A DNA stretch of 64,000 bases, taken from assembly GCA_963841105.1 (NCBI GenBank), contig CAWJCB010000004.1:62001-126000 (forward strand). Direction: 5' to 3'. The DNA comes from VAZQ01 sp963841105. Lineage in GTDB: Bacteria; Pseudomonadota; Alphaproteobacteria; Rhizobiales; Xanthobacteraceae. Both the position numbers and the translations under genes were made by a program. Shown here one piece after another: positions 62,016-64,000 of this stretch. The notes under the pieces were generated by a model. The model did no database searches. It was not told the origin of the DNA and saw only the letters and a list, made by a program, of their open reading frames with translations. How positions within the stretch are numbered: position 1 is the stretch's first letter; each line of letters starts with the position of its first letter.

Positions 62016-62573
62016 TCCCCCGATCCAGCCCCGACTGTCTGACAGATCACCCGGAAAATACGCCCGGGACCGATGGCGATGTGCCCACTGTATCGAAACA
62101 CTAGGTGGAGGCAATTTAATGACACCTTAATCCACCAAGGGCTGGCATGATTAATAGCCTGTGTGATGACTGCGACACGGTGCCATGCCACCGCAATGCA
62201 GCCGCTCACGTCAATTGACTGGTGCGGGGCTCGATGCGACGTGGAAGCATCGTTGCCGTCCGCAATTTGATGTCATGCCAAAGCACAATTCCGCCGCGAT
62301 TCGCCTCGATGCGACCAAGAACGAGCGCAATCTCCTGCTTGGGCGAGATGCGGTCCCAGTCACTCGCCCTTCAGCACCGCCGAGGCGATCGAAATTTGCG
62401 TCCCTCGGTCTCGGCGCCTGCCCATGCAAGCGGGCGCCTGCGGCAACGGTGGCCGCGCATCGGATAACTCACGGAAGAGAGCTCAGCACCCGAAAGGGTG
62501 GCGGTCGCGTGACCAGGTATTAACCGTACCGGGTTACGATGCCGGCCGTGCGCACCAGAGGTGCCGAGTGCGT
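62016..62573. other. Gap without a recognised gene
   Basis: Several frames of 70-110 codons are open on both strands, but none shows a known motif, ribosome-binding site or plausible codon use. The left end must hold the deacetylase promoter. Confidence 0.4.
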
Positions 62574-62574
62574 G

Positions 62575-62611
62575 GATTTGAAGTTCCTATCAATTGTTGC
62601 CGCACGCTCGT
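62575..62611. repeat. Copy 2 of the element at 1905-1941
   Basis: This 37-base stretch matches 1905-1941 at 31 of 37 positions (core TTTGAAG, TTGTTG, GCTCGT). The right arm of the palindrome seen in copy 1 is missing or degraded here. It lies about 40 bases upstream of the GGDEF-EAL gene. Confidence 0.55.
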
Positions 62612-62648
62612 TAATGAACCGGTGATCGCTGCTCATAGAAGGCTTCCC

Positions 62649-64000
62649 GTGATTGAGGCCGTGCGAAACACCGTACAGAAATGGACGGACCGGCATGGGC
62701 GGCGGTCCGCCGAGCGGATGCGCCGGGAACGGACGGTGCTGCGACTGATTGCACCGTTCGCGGTCCTGGTCGTTGCCTCGATTGTAGTCTGCACGGGGCT
62801 CGCTTACTTCCTCGCCAAGGGGACCGACGACCACCTTGAGGCTGAGCATCGCCAAGCCCTGGCGGAAGCGGTTCAGGCCTTGCAAGCGGTTTCTCCCGAC
62901 CTCGCGCAGGTAGAGCCGCGACTCATTGGCGTGCTGGGACGCGCATCGGGCCTCAAGGAACTGCGGTTTGAGACCGAGCCAGGTGTTGGGCGGCAGAATG
63001 GCCGCGAAGTCCAATCGGCGCTTGACGCCAGGGGCCGCATCGTAGGCTGGTTCACTTGGGAACCAGAGCGGCCGGCTGGAACGACCATTGCGAAGCTGCT
63101 GCCATTGGCAGCAGGCATTACGGTCGGACTTCTCGCTTTCACGGTGCTGGCGATTTGGCAGCTAGGCCGATTGCGGTCTCAGCTGGCCAGCAGCGAGCAA
63201 CATGTGCAGAAGCTCGAAGACCAGGACCCGCTCACGGGGCTCCCGAACCAGGCTCGCTTCTTCCAGTTGCTCGAGCACGCCGTCGCCACCAGGGAAGGGC
63301 AGGCGACCTTGACATATGCAGTCTTCGACTTCGATGGCTTTGACGAGGTGAACAGGTCGGTCGGCTATGCTGGTGGTGACGAGGTGCTCGCGGAGATCGG
63401 CAAGCGGTTACAGCGCAGCGCTCGGCCTGGGATGGTCATCGGTCGGCTTGGCAGCGATGAGTTCGCTTTGCTGATATCCGCGACGCAACCCGATTCGGGG
63501 GTGGCGGCAATCGATGCGGTGCGTCAATCTCTGGCTCGCCCGTTCTGGATTGAGCAGGTCGTTCACGCCAGCATCAGCGTTGGATTCGCCACGGCGCCGC
63601 GTGACGGCGTGACGCGCGACGCACTCACGCGCAGCGCTGATCTCGCATTGCGCGCTGCCAAGCGGAGCGGCAGCGGGGCGATCGTCTCCTATACTGCCGA
63701 GATGGAAGCGGAATTCGAGGAGCGGCGTTTCATAAGGCGCGAGGTTCCTCGGGCGATTGCCGCCAATGCTTTCGATGTCCACTATCAACCCATCGTCAGG
63801 GCAGATGGGGGCGACATCGTCGGTCTGGAAGCCTTGTTGCGATGGCATCATCCGACAAGAGGCGTTGTGCCGCCATCGCTCTTCGTGCCGATCGCAGAAG
63901 AAGCCGGGGTCATGGCGCAGCTGGGAGAATTTGCTCTGCGCCGCGCAATTTCGGATGCGGCACGATGGCCCGATCTCTACGTCTCCGTGAATTTGTCGCC
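62649..64000 (+). CDS. GGDEF-EAL membrane protein, cut by window end
   Basis: This partial protein has 450 residues and continues beyond the window. Two transmembrane helices (about residues 34-57 and 150-172) flank a short periplasmic loop. The GGDEF domain follows: DPLTGLPNQARFFQLL, then GDEVLAEIGKRL, and the active-site motif GSDEF (268-272) in place of GGDEF. The EAL domain begins near residue 345, with the catalytic EALLRW at 394-399 intact. Such proteins make or break cyclic di-GMP; the changed GGDEF motif suggests that the phosphodiesterase half may be the active one. The start is a GTG at 62649, or a GTG at 62622. Confidence 0.85.
   Translation, partial: MIEAVRNTVQKWTDRHGRRSAERMRRERTVLRLIAPFAVLVVASIVVCTGLAYFLAKGTDDHLEAEHRQALAEAVQALQAVSPDLAQVEPRLIGVLGRASGLKELRFETEPGVGRQNGREVQSALDARGRIVGWFTWEPERPAGTTIAKLLPLAAGITVGLLAFTVLAIWQLGRLRSQLASSEQHVQKLEDQDPLTGLPNQARFFQLLEHAVATREGQATLTYAVFDFDGFDEVNRSVGYAGGDEVLAEIGKRLQRSARPGMVIGRLGSDEFALLISATQPDSGVAAIDAVRQSLARPFWIEQVVHASISVGFATAPRDGVTRDALTRSADLALRAAKRSGSGAIVSYTAEMEAEFEERRFIRREVPRAIAANAFDVHYQPIVRADGGDIVGLEALLRWHHPTRGVVPPSLFVPIAEEAGVMAQLGEFALRRAISDAARWPDLYVSVNLS

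Noticed and set aside
62185..62523. Plus-strand frame of 112 codons
   Set aside because: No motif, no ribosome-binding site, and similar-length frames on the other strand. It looks like random open frame in high-GC DNA.

Overview
The window is high-GC bacterial DNA. It looks like a chromosome segment of an alphaproteobacterium of the Hyphomicrobiales (Bradyrhizobium / Xanthobacteraceae-like). Three things point there: several periplasmic TctC ('Bug') receptors; the pairing of trehalose genes with a GH15 enzyme, an amylo-1,6-glucosidase and a GT4 transferase; and short rhizobial-type palindromes in many gaps. No rRNA operon, plasmid gene, phage block or CRISPR array was seen. The only RNA gene found is tRNA-Leu(GAG).

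Layout. 0-2 kb: a frameshifted GT39-like membrane glycosyltransferase. 2-5.7 kb: a frameshifted LysR regulator divergent from an SDR / alpha-beta hydrolase / SDR operon. 5.8-7.9 kb: a MASE1 hybrid histidine kinase. 7.9-9.2 kb: a gene-poor gap with a recombinase remnant, a candidate microprotein gene with a terminator, and a nested palindrome. 9.2-13.8 kb: a TctC receptor, a patatin phospholipase, an ArsR/SRPBCC pair and a GST. 14.0-20.0 kb: a complete branched-chain-amino-acid-type ABC transporter (H, M, G, F, K) running into a gene that encodes three RidA domains in one chain. 20.0-29.6 kb: a cupin, then storage-sugar genes (amylo-1,6-glucosidase, GT4, an ASRT-family protein, glucose 1-dehydrogenase, otsA, GH15, otsB). 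29.7-40.1 kb: an SDR and an IlvD/Edd dehydratase, an orphan xanthine-dehydrogenase-type large subunit divergent from a UbiD-family decarboxylase, a RecD-like helicase, DUF6494, a second TctC, and aspartate dehydrogenase. 40.3-45.5 kb: ECF sigma and anti-sigma factors, DUF805, folA-GGCT-acyP, lipB, tRNA-Leu, a double GNAT. 46-53.5 kb: GcvA-like LysR, third TctC, second UbiD, TetR, Rieske oxygenase and an ABC receptor, which look like a module for taking up and modifying an aromatic or carboxylated compound. 53.7-64 kb: L,D-transpeptidase, an IS91-like remnant, a radical SAM protein, small membrane or secreted proteins, DUF992, a polysaccharide deacetylase, and a GGDEF-EAL protein cut by the window end.

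The most unusual coding feature is the single-chain triple RidA. Its leader also carries three tandem 17-bp copies of a ribosome-binding site plus ATG. A second theme is frameshifts: five otherwise intact genes are broken by single-base indels, several in short homopolymers. This suggests consensus errors, or possibly real decay, and affected genes should be read as probably intact until checked.
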